DNA from: Romanomermis culicivorax
Lineage: Eukaryota > Nematoda > Enoplea > Mermithida > Mermithidae
DNA length: 64,000 bases
Direction of reading: 5' to 3'
Assembly (NCBI GenBank): GCA_963922205.1
Contig: CAWUHX010000218.1
Coordinates: 558,001-622,000 of the forward strand
Position 1 is the first letter of the stretch. Each line of letters starts with the position of its first letter. Shown here piece after piece: positions 1-12,079 of the stretch. The translations under genes were made by a program, and so were the position numbers. The notes below the pieces were generated by a model that made no database searches, was not told where the DNA came from, and saw only the letters and a program-made list of their open reading frames with translations.

Positions 1-240
1 GAAGAGGCCTGTACCAGACAAACACTGGTTGGAAATAAAATTTTGAACAGTAAAGAGCATCAGTCAATTGACAGAATATCCATATAATTATTACATTCCA
101 CAGTGGGTTACAAGCCCATTTTTCGATATTCTTCAATTACAAATTTTCGACTCCCAGAATTTAAATTTGGCCCCTAGAAATTTAAGCCTAGGGGCCATTT
201 GGCTGATGATTTTCAAAACAAAAATACCTGTCCTCAGGTC
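1..240. repeat. Right half of a CAGCC-type hAT-like element
   Basis: Matches 22940-23185: GCCCATTTTTCGATATTCTT, ATTTAAATTTGGCCCCTA and the GGGGCCATTTGGCT palindrome half. It ends near AAAAATACCTG (232). No coding sequence. Confidence 0.75.
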
Positions 241-1183
241 ATGTCATGGTATAAGTTTTTGTTCAGTAATCACAATTTTTTTTGTACGAGCTTCTTTGTA
301 TATATAAAAAGATTGCCTAAAGATTTATATATGAAGAAAATTTTTTACTCTAGCCTGACAGCAATGATTTTCTCATAGATTTATTATGTATCGATTTCTT
401 GTATCCAGTTCACTTCCATCCGAAATACTCTGATTGTATCATACACGTGCAAAAGTTCGGAAATGTCACTTCTTGTCAAAAAATTTTGATCTCGAACCTT
501 TTCATATGAAACCTGAGGCGAGGAAAACATGCGTGTATTATGTTTGGAAATGACAAAATATGTGAATATTCCCAATTTGAAAGGTTCAATATATTAAACG
601 GCACCGTATTTTTGCTAATGAAATATTCAAAATATATATCAAATCTCTTCGATCAAACATTGAAACGTTTTCGTGCTTTTCTTCATTCTTTGGAAAAATA
701 CTTGTCTGAGCTTTGACTGAAAAATTTTATCACACATGATCAAACATTGAATTTATTGACAATCTTATGTTAAAATTATCTATGTTTTGAACCTTCTTTG
801 CTCTCCAGATTACCAAATATATTAGATATATCATATGAAATATTAAACAAATACCAGATATATGTAGTATCAAATCACAGATATGGAAAATTGAATTGGA
901 AAAGCATTTATTCAATCGCATAAAAAATGATATGGAATGCTATGTAGTTGAAAGCGATCATTAATGAAGAAAAATCCATAGAATTTTTTATAGAAAATGT
1001 GAAAAAATTCAATTCAGAATGCAGAAAACTGTTTCAACCTGACATACACATATAGCAGTTTATGAGTTGATTTCAAAACAGGAGTAAAAATCGAAAAATA
1101 CTTGTCAAAAATTTTCAGTTTCACGGTTTCGGTTTTGGAAAAAACGACGGTTTTCACGGTTCCGGTTAACCGGAACATCTCTA
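241..1183. repeat. Undefined sequence ending in a TAGAGATG-type right terminus
   Basis: No gene is visible. The last 60 bases have AACCGGAAC repeats and end GGAACATCTCTA (1183), the right terminus of the TAGAG family. The left end is not found and may lie before the window. Confidence 0.55.
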
Positions 1184-1534
1184 GTCAATAACTGTATCAA
1201 GCTGACTGGAAACACGGTTCAGGTCTGCGGTCTCGGCAGGGATCAACCGAGACAAAAATTTTAGCGGAACTGAGACAAAGTTGTCGGGACCGGAACAGGT
1301 GCGCACTGAAATTAAAAAACTCAGGCATATTAATTGATTCGATACATAGTTAGATTTGATGAAAGCAATAACTAAAATTGAACAGAGTATTCACATTTCT
1401 AAGAAAGTCATTTAAAATTTATACTTTCGAATCTTATAGCATGCAATCTATACTTCAAAAACATTTTCAGGATTTAATCGAATACGCCCAAAATTGGCAA
1501 TATCACTAATCGTACGCATAGTTTTTTAGCATTT

Positions 1535-1976
1535 TACAAGCCATGGCTTGTTGGACTGACGAAATGGCTTGTAGAGTTTCAGTCCAACAAGCCAAAATGG
1601 CTTGTCGTTTTTTGCTTTTTTACACTGTAAAAATAGTCATTTTTTCAATCATTTTATTCAATAAGTTTTGATATACAACTTATGTTTCAGAAAATAATGG
1701 GTGCCATCCAAGTGATCGATAAGTTGTTACATTAAGTAATGTCTTGTCATATTTCCGTTTTTTAAATCTTATTGAATAAATGTTGAATGATATACTCTCT
1801 TTTGATCGATTGCCATGATGCTCAATATACATTTCTTTAAAAAATAACCTAGCATTGGAATTTATTCACGTATACTGATATTATAAAATTGGCTTGTAAA
1901 AATTTGGAATGGCTCGTAAAATTTTTGGTCAACAAGCCACTTGGCTTGTGACTCGTGAGTCAACAAAAACCCTGGT
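1535..1976. repeat. ACAAGCC-palindrome element
   Basis: Repeated ACAAGCCATGGCTTGT-type palindromes at 1537-1605 and 1890-1950, ending AACAAAAACCCTGG. A similar patch occurs at 30074-30145. Probably hAT-like ends; boundaries unclear. Confidence 0.55.
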
Positions 1977-1983
1977 CCCATTA

Positions 1984-3800
1984 TCACTCATGTCGATAAA
2001 AAAAATATTTGGGGACCAAATGGCCCTTTATCATGAGTCCCATTATCCCTCATGCTAATGAAAAAAATTTCATCAGCAGTTGGTCCGGTTGACAAATGAT
2101 ACTTCGTTGGTCTGAAATTATTGTGCGAGTTGGTCGATTCTAATAACTTGCTATTACTGACTTCAGATTATATCCAAAATAGAGAAAAATGTTCGTCAAC
2201 CAAATGGCGAAAAAATCACGATCGATCATTGATAGTTGCATGAGAATATTCCGAAAAATGAATTTCACGACTAAGGCCCCGAAATAAAAATTTTTAGCCG
2301 CTAGGAGCAGAAAAAGTTACTTTTGCCAGCCTATCCATCCAAAACTCATAAAATTCAGTTTTAAGCCAGAAACTGATGCGAACTCTTTAAGGTACAAGGG
2401 AAGTAGCTTTTAATCATTTTTTGCTGAAATTAAGCGAATTATCAATTTTAGAGTGATCAACTAAAAATTTATCTGTGCAACCAAATTTTTCCCCCGAGTT
2501 GCACATTGTACCTTGGCCTCACGAGGATTTGGGTGCGCATAAAACATATACAATAGTAACACAGATCCGTGTATCATGTAAGACCATAAACGCGAAGTGC
2601 TCCCGGGGCGAAAATGATGTTCATCAAAACGCAAATAGAGTTTTCATTCAGACATATTCAAGAACATGCATGAACGATGCATCTTTATTTCTGACACATA
2701 GCCGAAGTTTGTTTGACTTGCCGCAGATTTTATCTGCTGCTTATGCATAAGCTTGATAACTGGAATCTAACGTAATACTAAGAGTTTGCAAAACTTCTCT
2801 ACATGTCCACTTTAAAAAGCATGATAAGCTTATTCGGTAATTACTGAGGAACTGAGGGCCGGGAATTAAAACTTTAGGAGAGAAGTCCCTGAAGAAAAAA
2901 AATCGATTCTTCCATAAGAATTTCTAAACAACGGTTCAACAAATACCGTCAAATGGCGTAACTTCGGACCATTGACAACTTTTAAATGGCGTATCTTCGG
3001 AACCTCTGGACGAAAACGCTTGAATTTTTTTATAAAATAGTGGTCGCAATGTAGATTACAATTGTGCAAAAGATTGTAATGCTAACTGCCACAAAAGACT
3101 TTTTAAAACATTTTTTCAAAGAAATCATAATGAAAACGATGTTCTGTCTATCGTCTGAAGTGATATATATGGGTAAATTTGGACACTGGTAACGTTTTAA
3201 AAAATCAACTTTCAACGATAATTTGGTGCAAAACGATTATGTGCAAGAACAGAGTTGGCGGGCATTGGGTTTTTGGGTTGAAAAATTCGGCATTTTTGGT
3301 TTTTTTCAAGACAAAAAATATATTTTAAGATTCTGTTCTCAAGAATACAAATTTTTCCCAGATTTAAGAATAAATTGAGAATTGAGTGAACTGTAGTAAC
3401 TGCAATGCAGTCTCTTCCGACACTGACATGATAACAGATTTGAGATGAGATTACACAGCCTAACAAAAATTTAATTTTTACATCGCTGTTAGGAAGAAAT
3501 TCGTAGCCGAAAAGTAAAGAAAAATATAAACTTCCCGACAAAATCTGTAAAATTATGTGAATTCTCGCAGCATTCGATTTCTTTTTGAATCATAGAAACC
3601 GTTTTTTCGATCAATTTTTCTTACCTCACTGACGTGGTTGGAGAAAATGTAGGTACGATTTTTATGCCAATTGGTATTTGGTGCGGTCCGATGAAAATAT
3701 CTTCAGTTATGTTTTTATCAAACTTTTGGCACAAAACTTTTTAAAGGTTTTCAGTAAGATCTTTTAGGGGGAGCAAATTTTTTTGAGCCATTGGCACAAA
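1984..3800. other. Region without recognised genes
   Basis: Short frames only, with no domain recognised. 2340-2520 contains an inverted copy of the GTTGCACAGATAAATTTTTG-type repeat. 3560-3930 resembles the right half of the 40805-42108 element and ends GCGCAAAAAAACACTG, with a small MITE (about 3838-3898) inside. Confidence 0.6.
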
Positions 3801-4099
3801 TATTTTTGGCCCTTTGTGCCAATTGGTACAACAAATCATACCTGTAAGAGGTCCGACCAGTTAGGTGGGGGGGGGGGTAAGTCCAATTACGGGTATACAA
3901 CAAAAATGTCCGTGCGCAAAAAAACACTGGTTAAAACGAACCGGCGCCAGGCGCCGGGAAATTTTGAGATTTGGACGATCTAAAATGCATCTTTTCTATA
4001 TGAAAACTCCAAATTTTTTTCCACATCTGTGGAAAGACTGCAAAAATTTTTTCCACATCATGGTGCAAATACGGAAAAAAATTGTGACTAGCATTTTCA

Positions 4100-4610
4100 C
4101 CTGTGTTTTTTTGCTGAAAACTTTTTGCCTCATTTGAGGAAAAAGCTCAAAATTTTTTTTCCTCATGAGAAAAAATCAAATTTTTAAGTTTCCTTGCTTA
4201 AAAATCGCTCAAAATCATATCTGATGTATTTTTTGAACGTTTCTCATTAACTTACATCTTATTCCGCCAAGAAACTGATATTTTTACGCCGAAAGTTTCG
4301 AGCTATGACCTGCTAGTAAATAAATACTTAAATGAGTTTACATGAGCAGCCAAACAAGAAAATAATTCAACGGCATAACCTTTATTTCTTATAAAAAACA
4401 ACCTAATTTACAGTAAACTTTGATAAAAAGCTAACAATGAAAAATAAAATTTTGAAACCGATTCTGACCAGCTGACAATCTAACATAAAGGTATGAACTT
4501 GGTCACAGGGCTTTTTTTCTGCAAAGACCAATTCCAATGTGCAACATGGGGAAAAATTTTGGTTGCACAGATAAATTTTTGTTTGTTCACTCTAAAATCA
4601 ATACATGTCA
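4100..4610. repeat. Partial copy of the 34540-35813 element
   Basis: Begins CTGTGTTTTTTTGCTGAAAA and follows 34545-35095 throughout (TTCCGCCAA, GAGCTATGACCTGCT, GTTGCACAGATAAATTTTTG). The right end is not recognised. Confidence 0.75.
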
Positions 4611-4862
4611 TTCAACATTTATTCAATAACATTTTAGAGCCGTTAATTCATTAAAATTCAGGAAACATTTGAGATTTTGGAGTTTGATCGAAGTCTAATC
4701 TATACAAGCATTGTGCACATTATACCGCATTACAAATTACATACATTACCAGAGCTCCCCAAGGTCAGATTTTTTAGGTAGGGGTAAAGTTGAAAATTTT
4801 CGGGGGTAGTGAAGCTGAATGTTCACTAAACACTTCATTTTGTCTCTAAAGTAGGTAACCAG

Positions 4863-6384
4863 TAGAGGTGCAACGGTTCCACTTTTAAGCAATTATCGGT
4901 TCCGGTTCTCAAATTTTAACTATTTCGGTTCCGGTTTCGGTTCCAAAGTTTTAGGAACCGATCGGTTTCGGTTCCGGTTCCACTGCTAATATATAATGGG
5001 CTGCAAAAAATTGGATTTAGAAAGAAAAAATCTCGTGTCCTTCAGCTTGTAAGTTGTAAAACATTATGGGCTAAAAATTTGGATAAAAAAGTAGCAACAG
5101 ATTCAATTTATATCGATTTTCAGAAAGCATTTGATACTGTTTCTCATGAAAAACTGTTTGGAAAATTAGCTTCCTATGGCATATCTGGTTTTTTATTGAG
5201 ATGGTTACATGGTTCTTTATTTAATAGGACTCAACAGGTAAAAATTGGCAATTGCTTCTCTAATCCAATTAAGGTTACTAGTGGGGTTCCTCAGGGTAGT
5301 GTATTGGGACCAACATTGTTCCTAATTTTCATAAATGATATATTTGATGGTATTAGCAGTGAAATTTATCTTTTTGCTGATGATGTGAAAATATTCAATG
5401 CTATAAAAAATGCTGAAGTACTACAAGGCGATCTTGTCAAAGTTTATGAATAGTCGTTGAAATGGCAATTATCTATTTCTCTGGAAAAATGTTCTGTTTT
5501 GCATCTTGGGAGTAATAACCCCAAAGTTGAGTATTATATAAACGATTTTCTGATTCCTACTGTTTCAGAGATGAAGGATCTTGGTGTTATGTTCAATGAA
5601 AAATTGTCAGCAACTGCCCATTGTAATTATGTGGTTAAAAAAGCATCTATAGGGTGGCAAATTTGATTTTAAAATGTTTTCACTCTAACTTTAATGAATT
5701 AAAAATCAGGGCTTTTAAATCCTATGTTCTCCCTATCCTGGAATATGGTTCACCACTCTGGAATCCTTGTCCGGTTGGGGATACTAAATTGGTAGAGAAA
5801 GTTCAACGAAGGTTTACAAAAAGACTTTTTGGATATAAAGATTTAAGCTATAAGGAGCGCCTCAACAAATCTGGCCTTGATGACCTTGCATTTAGACGTA
5901 CGTGTATCGACCTATCTTACATGTTCTTAATTTTGAAATTTAAAGTTATTCCACCCGACTTACTTTTCACTTTGAGTCCATTCAATTATCGCGCGTCTAA
6001 TTTATTTGAATTGTATAAATCGAAATATAACTCTAATGCTTTAAAACATGATTTTTGCTCGCGAAATATTGATGTTTGGAATTCCCTACCCAATGATATC
6101 ATTCATTCGAACAACATGCCCTGCTTTCGGTCTAAATTGCGTCGTTTTTTAAAGCTCAATTCGCACGTGCTTTTGTCACGTTCATGAGCTTTTCTGTATT
6201 AGTCGCTAGAGGACCGAAAAGAACCGAAAAGGAACCGATTGTTCTCTTTTATTTTCTCGGTTCCGGTTCCGGTTTCGGTTCTTTAATTTGGCCTTACTTC
6301 GGTTCCGGTTACGGTTCCGGTTCCTACATTTTCATCGGTTCTTATCGGTTACGGTTCCGGTTCCGATTACCCGTTGCACCTCTA
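4863..6384. mobile_element. TAGAGGTG-type hAT-like element carrying a LINE fragment (1522 bp)
   Basis: Ends are TAGAGGTGCAACGGTTCC and its inverse (GTTGCACCTCTA). A perfect 8-bp target-site duplication GTAACCAG lies at 4855-4862 and 6385-6392. Both subterminal regions are built from CGGTTCCGGTT repeats. The centre is a LINE fragment rather than transposase. It is inserted in the CAGAG-type element 4750-6459. Confidence 0.9.
5041..6190 (+). pseudogene. 5'-truncated CR1/Jockey-like LINE reverse transcriptase
   Basis: The frame from about 5073 has the RT palm: YIDFQKAFDTVSH, SGVPQGSVLGPTLFLIFIND and the catalytic FADD (LFADDVKIF). It then has the thumb region and a C-terminal block with YVLPILEYGSPLWNP and the final VWNSLPNDI, typical of CR1/Jockey-type LINE tails. 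It is broken by an in-frame TAG at 5451-5453 and a frameshift near 5650; the frame then runs to TGA at 6185-6187. The 5' half of the element, including the endonuclease, is missing. It is embedded in a hAT-like element. Confidence 0.87.
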
Positions 6385-7057
6385 GTAACCAGTGACAAAT
6401 TTTTAAGACTTCAGCTGGGGGTAATACCCCTCTCATACCCCTCCCCATGGGGCTGTCTGAACATTACAAATTACATAAGAAATCGACGGTTAAGTCCTCT
6501 ATGATGACAAGTCAGAGCCCAAAAAAGCTATTAATTTTTCCTGCCTGAAACACCGGAAAATTTTTTTTGGGTACCTATTGACATTCAATCGCAGTCTAGA
6601 ATGATGTCTTCAATTTCCATCTTCAACAAACGCAAAAGTTCAGGTTGCAAACGTTTAAAAAATTCCAAGCATCAAGAGAAAAAATTGAGAGAATTGATGA
6701 AAAATCTCTATTTCCGGCGACATAATTGACTGTTAACCATTAGAAAATGAAGCTAACTTGATTGATAGGAACTGTTGAACATTAATTAGTAAGTCGAACT
6801 AGATATGCTAATGGCCGCGCCTGATAGAATATAGTAATAAGTATACCCATGACCGGCGCGAAACGCCAGAAAATTTTGAGATTTTGACCCTTTTAAGTCC
6901 ACCAAAACGTCTCTTTTCGGCTTTGAATTCCCCCAAATTTTTTCCACAATGAGAACCATACCCAAAAATTTTTTCCTCATTCCGGAATTTTTTCCCAAAA
7001 AGATCCCATATTTTGAGGAAAAAAAACGGTGTGCTGAAGGCCGGGATGCCTGACTTG

Positions 7058-7367
7058 CATACCTGTAATTGGGTGGGGGGGAGGTTGTGGGGGACCCCCA
7101 CCCCCAACTTGGTCGAACCCTATACCCAAATGTCGAGACCCCCCACCCCCAACTTGGTCAACCCTATACCCAACCTCCCCCCCGAAAGTCGGAAAAATTA
7201 GAAAAAATGAGGAAAAAAGTGGTTTTTTTGCGAAAATTTCCGAAATTTTTACGACTTTTCTGGGGCTTTTCCGACCGCCCTCCCCAAAATTTTGAAAATG
7301 TTGGAACCCCCACCCCAAAAAATTACGTTCACCCCCCCCCCAACTGGTCGGACCTCTTACAGGTATG
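7058..7367. mobile_element. Poly-G MITE (CATACCTGTA family), 310 bp
   Basis: Terminal inverted repeats CATACCTGTAA / TTACAGGTATG. Flanks CTGACTTG (7050-7057) and CTGATTTG (7368-7375) match at 7 of 8 bases. Internal G- or C-runs flank a core reading AAATTTTTCC..AAAAAA in other copies. Open frames across it are Pro/Gly shadows of the poly-G tracts. Confidence 0.85.
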
Positions 7368-7528
7368 CTGATTTGAAATTCCGCGCGAGGCGCTTGAAAA
7401 TTTTCAGTATTTACATTTGAAAACGTATATAATGCATTTTCGACATCTCAAAAATTTTGACCAATCAAAAAGAGGGCGGTAATTTCGGCCAATCAAAAGA
7501 GGGCTAACACTTCGCCTTTAATGCTTAG

Positions 7529-8730
7529 CACTGTTTTTTTTCCACGAACTTTTTTCCACAAATATGTAAATGGGTCAAATTTTTTTCCACATGTGGAAAA
7601 AAAATTTTTTCGTCTTAAAATCCTCGTTTTTGGCTTAAAAATGCTCACAGACGCTTTATCGCACTGTTTTTGAGCTATTTCAAGCCTTCCGGTGTTTTTA
7701 GAGAAGTTAATTCATTAAAATTGTAATGTTCGACTTAAAAGCCTAATCTACAAGCATTGTTGAACAAATTTTCTAGCAAACTATCCAAGAGCATAATTGA
7801 CTTGAATCAATGGTCAAGTCCTCTATGATGACGAAAGCCCAAAAAAGATGTTAATCTTTCCGGCGCTTTGCGCCGGAAATTTTTTGGGTATATTGACATT
7901 CTGGGATGCTGGAAAATCAATTTTCCGGACATTTATTTCAAGAATTAGATTCCAATTTTGTGTTCAAGAGTCGTAATTTCTAGAATTTTACTTGAAAAAT
8001 GTTAAAATCTGTTATTTATTTGTAAACTCATGAACTTGGTCGAAAATATATAAGTAAGAAGAGTATAAATTTCCGAAAAATATTTCCATGAAGCTTTTGA
8101 ATTGATTTTACGTTAGCAAAGAAATGATCGCATCATAAAGCATAGAGATTTAACGTATATTGATCTTTCTCAAAAGGAAAAAATGCAAATCTTCATTAAA
8201 TATTATGATAAAATGTTGAAGATTACCAAGTAAAACATGAGATAATACGTTTAAGATGATAAAAACGGTTATAGATTAAGTGATAAATGAAGGTAGACAC
8301 ATACCTGTAAGACCTCCGACCAGTTGGGGGGGGGGGGGGGGTAAATCCTAAATTTGGGGGGGGGGGGGGTAGGAAAAAGTCGAAATTTTTCCCAAAAAAG
8401 GCCAAAAAACTACACTTTTTTGAAAATTTTTTTAATTTTTTCCAAACTGGGGGGGGGGGGGAATGATTTTGGGTACTGGGTTGGCCAATGGTGGGGGGGG
8501 GGGTCCCCCCCAAGTACAGGTATGGTGGGTAGACATGATAAAAGCCGCGCCTGAGCTACTTAATGAATAATGATGATTATTAAAGTTATAATCGGCGCGA
8601 AGCGCCGGAAAATTTTGAGATTTGGACCTCCTAAAATGCATCTTTTCAATATGAAAACCCCGAATTTTTCTTCCACATTTGTGCAAAGACCTCAAAAAAT
8701 TTTTCCACATTCCAGTGGAAAAAAACAGTG
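7529..8730. mobile_element. CACTG-TTTTTTTCCAC hAT-like non-autonomous element (1202 bp)
   Basis: Ends CACTGTTTTTTTTCCAC and GTGGAAAAAAACAGTG are inverted. Perfect 8-bp duplication ATGCTTAG at 7521-7528 and 8731-8738. No transposase. It contains the GCGC hairpin motif twice (about 7859 and 8592) and a poly-G MITE at 8300-8524. The same backbone recurs at 33626-34372 and 39606-40584. Confidence 0.92.
8300..8524. mobile_element. Poly-G MITE nested in 7529-8730
   Basis: CATACCTGTAAG ... TACAGGTATG with four G tracts of 9-14 bases. The flanking GGTAGACA recurs at 8292-8299 and 8528-8535, three bases beyond the right terminus. Sister copies of the host element lack this insert, which defines the empty site. 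Confidence 0.87.
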
Positions 8731-8739
8731 ATGCTTAGT

Positions 8740-11700
8740 GTGCCCAGCGGTGTTTTGTGAACTTGCTAACGTCAATATACAGTAAACAAGATATGAGAAA
8801 AGTTATTTCTTTGTTCATACTCACATGTTTTTTAACATATACACCGGACAAGTAAGCCACGCGCCGATTCGGCAATATGACATGAAACAAAGAACAGCTT
8901 CGATCATAAAAACCTATCAAAGCTCGAAATAAATACAAATACGAATAATAACATAGCATGGCAAGAATATCACATGAAATAACAACATTACGTATAGTTT
9001 GTTTTCATGAAATGCTTACATAATGATAAAAACTTAGCACTCTCACTTGTCTACACAAATTGATACTACACACCGGTAATTGGGCGGAGGGATCCCCAAT
9101 TTGGTGGAACGTAGTACCTAAATGTTGCCACCTTCAAACGGGAAAATTTTGGAAAAACCAACTTTTTTTGGAAGATTTTCGAAATATTCGGCTTTTTTTA
9201 TGACCGCTAACATTCTAGGACCTCTACCCCCCCCAAACTGGTCGGATCTATTGCACGTGAATCATACTATAAATTCTCGTAGTCAACAAATTGTTAAAAT
9301 TTAAATGATTTTTTTCTTAAATATCTAGTTTCGTTGACATGATTTACCAGAACCTCATGAAAATCCCTGATAGTCTTTCCAGCTTTCTCATTTGGGAGAA
9401 TCGCAATAGAAAAATTGACAATAATTTATTGATCTACATTTTCCAATCCAAAAAAACTTATATTTCGAAACAAGTAATTTGCTTCCAATTTTTCGACAGA
9501 AAAGAAAAATCAACGTGCAGAGGATTATGAAATTTTTGTACTAAGTTGAGGTTTGACTCCAGATGGTAATATACAACAATACCCCTAATCCTACAGAAAA
9601 ATTTGCGACAAGAAAACTTCGTGATGAATATGTGTAATATATACAAGAAGTACAAAAAATTGTAAAGAGGAAGTGAGCCGACGTGCTTCCGTGCATAAAA
9701 ACAAGCTACATAGAAAAACTGTAAGATTTGGGCAAATTTCGCGTGTTTCTCGATGCTGTAAATTTTTCTGCAAATTTAACGAGCTGAAGCTATTATTTTG
9801 TTCCCGTACGCAATTTTCCGTCGGAACTACTGTTTCTTTCCCGCCGGCCTTTCCCAAATGCGAAAAGGGGTCACAATTTTTTTCTTGTTTTTCCCCAAGT
9901 CGTTTTTGCGCTTAAAATGCTCTAACACGCTTTATTTAGGTGTTTTCGAGCTCTTCCGAACATTCTGATACTTTAATTAATTAAAATTTAGAAAAAAGAT
10001 TGAAATTTTTGAGTTTGAGGCACCGTTTTGCCTCAAATGCAGTGTTTTGAGAAAAAAATTTGGGAATGAGGAAAAAATATTTTGGGCATGGATCATAGTT
10101 CTCATGGTCGAAAAAAAAATTTGACAGTTCAAACCCGAAAAGATCTATTTTGGTGAATAACTTTTGACGCTTCGCGCCGGTCATGAATATGATTTTCTAG
10201 CAGGCGCGGCTTTTAGCATACCCACTTCCAGTTACTGATTAATCTTCAATAGTTTCTATCAATTGAATTACCCCACCTCTTTTTTTATTCGTCGAGTCAG
10301 TATTTTGCCGAAAATTGAAATTTGTCATCAATCCTATCAAGTTTTTCCCTCGCTGACTTGAAACTTTCCAAACGTTTCCAACGAGAACTTTTGCATTTAT
10401 AATTTATGAAGATTGAAGACATCATCGTATACTGTAAATTCGAAGCTTCTATTAAGCAATGTCTGTTGCCATTATTCATTTACCAGCGTTTTAGAATCGC
10501 AGAAATGAAAAACGATTTGATATATATATAAGGGATGTCCCAGGCCCCGGCACCGGAGTAGCTGCCCCAGGCAGGGTCTCGGCTTGGCCCTTGTTAATCG
10601 TTATTCGCTGTTCACTATTACTGATTTTTTATTCGCTGCTCACTATTAATGATTTGCTAGAAATGAATAAGCATCGATATCTTTAATCAGAATCATAGAC
10701 GAATTCATGGAAAATCTATCGTTAATATGCTTTAAACTGTTGTAGAATATCAATGCGTCGTTTATTAGCCTAACACGACTCACCTGACTAGAATGTTCAC
10801 TATATTTTTCAGAAGTTAGTCATTTCGAAATCATCAAAATGTTTGCGTATACATCAAAAATGCAGAAGAATATTCACGGCCACATTATAAACGTTATTAA
10901 AAATGTCGAAAATTTTTGGAAAATGAGGAAAAAAGTTATGGGTATGGTAAACTATCCAAAGCATAGTCTCTTCGAATTACATGAGAAATCGACCGTTAAA
11001 CCTCTATGGTGACAAGTGAGAGCTCAAAAAGATGTCAATGTTTCCGGCGTCGAGCGCCGGGAAAATTTATTGGGAATTGACATTCTGTGACGTTCGAAAA
11101 TCGATTTTCCGACATTTATTTCAAGAATATAAATTTTCTGTTCAAAAAATTCCAAGTCCTAGAAATTTAGAAAAGCTGAGTACATGTTTCCGAAAACTAC
11201 TTCCAGGAAGCTTTTGAATTCAATTTACCTTAAGGAAAGAACAATCGCTCCAAAAAGTTTAGAGAGTTTACGCGTTGATTTTTCTCAAAAAAATGTGCTA
11301 AAACCCGCGCCTGAGCTATGTAGATAATAAATAATAATGGTTATTAAAGTCATAACTGGCGTTGAGCACCGAATAATTTTGAAATTTGAACCTTTAAAAA
11401 TTCATCTTTTCTATATCCTAGCCTCAAAATTTTTCTCACTTTTCCGAATTCCCCCTCCAAAAAAGCACGATTTGGGAAAAAACCGTGGTGTTGGAATTGA
11501 GAAAAAACCAGCCTGAAAATGAAATGTTTGCGGGGTTGTCGATATCCATCTCAAATGAAATTCAAGGATGCGTGCCAGAAAATTTTTTTTTTTTTTGATA
11601 GAAATGAAATTCCGCAATATTTGCTTGAGTTTCAATTTCCACCTTGGGTCGAAAAGTTTAACTCCAATTTTATGGAAAACGGCCGAAGGTAACCTACAAT

Positions 11701-12070
11701 TGAACCGAGCGGAAATTTCTGTTCTGATCGGTTACGTTCCGTTCCGTTTCGCCGGAAAAGGCAAGTATAAACGGGCCTTTATAATTGTTTTTTCAACGTA
11801 ACGGATCGTCAACAGCTTAAAACATTCAGCCTAAAAATGCACCTTCGGTCGGAAAAGATAACTGCGATTTTGCGGAAAACGACCGACGCTAACGTCCAAT
11901 CGAATCGAAGAGAAACTTCCTCTCCGTCAGAAAAGGCAAGTATAAATTTTAAACTTACTTTTATACATATAGAATTATATAATTATATAATATTTAGACC
12001 TTTAAGAAAATGGGGGGAAATTTTTCTATGAAAGCCGAATGATTTACTTTACGAAATGTAAGTTTAGGTA
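8740..12070. other. Repeat relics, no gene recognised
   Basis: 9070-9256 is a decayed poly-G MITE. 9975-10215 is a GCGC-hairpin repeat in reverse. 10602-10655 is a two-copy tandem repeat (ATTCGCTG(T/C)TCACTATTA). 11030-11420 is a GCGC-hairpin repeat. 11646-11965 holds two diverged copies of a unit about 200 bp long (GGAAAACG(G/A)CCGA, GGCAAGTATAAA). Confidence 0.6.
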
Positions 12071-12079
12071 TGTAAGAAG

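Larger units (their letters stand above)
4750..6459. mobile_element. CAGAG-type MITE interrupted by the hAT-like element 4863-6384
   Basis: Left end CAGAGCTCCCCAAGG, right end CCATGGGGCTGTCTG. The flanks TACATTAC (4742-4749) and AACATTAC (6460-6467) match at 7 of 8 bases. Without the insertion it is about 180 bp, like the clean copy at 12429-12608. Body motifs are TAGGTAGGGGTAAA and GGGGTAATACCCC. Confidence 0.8.

Noticed and set aside
10530-10590. GC-rich CCCAGGCCCCGGCACC patch as a possible exon
   Set aside because: No frame with domain similarity or splice sites; probably a transposon end.
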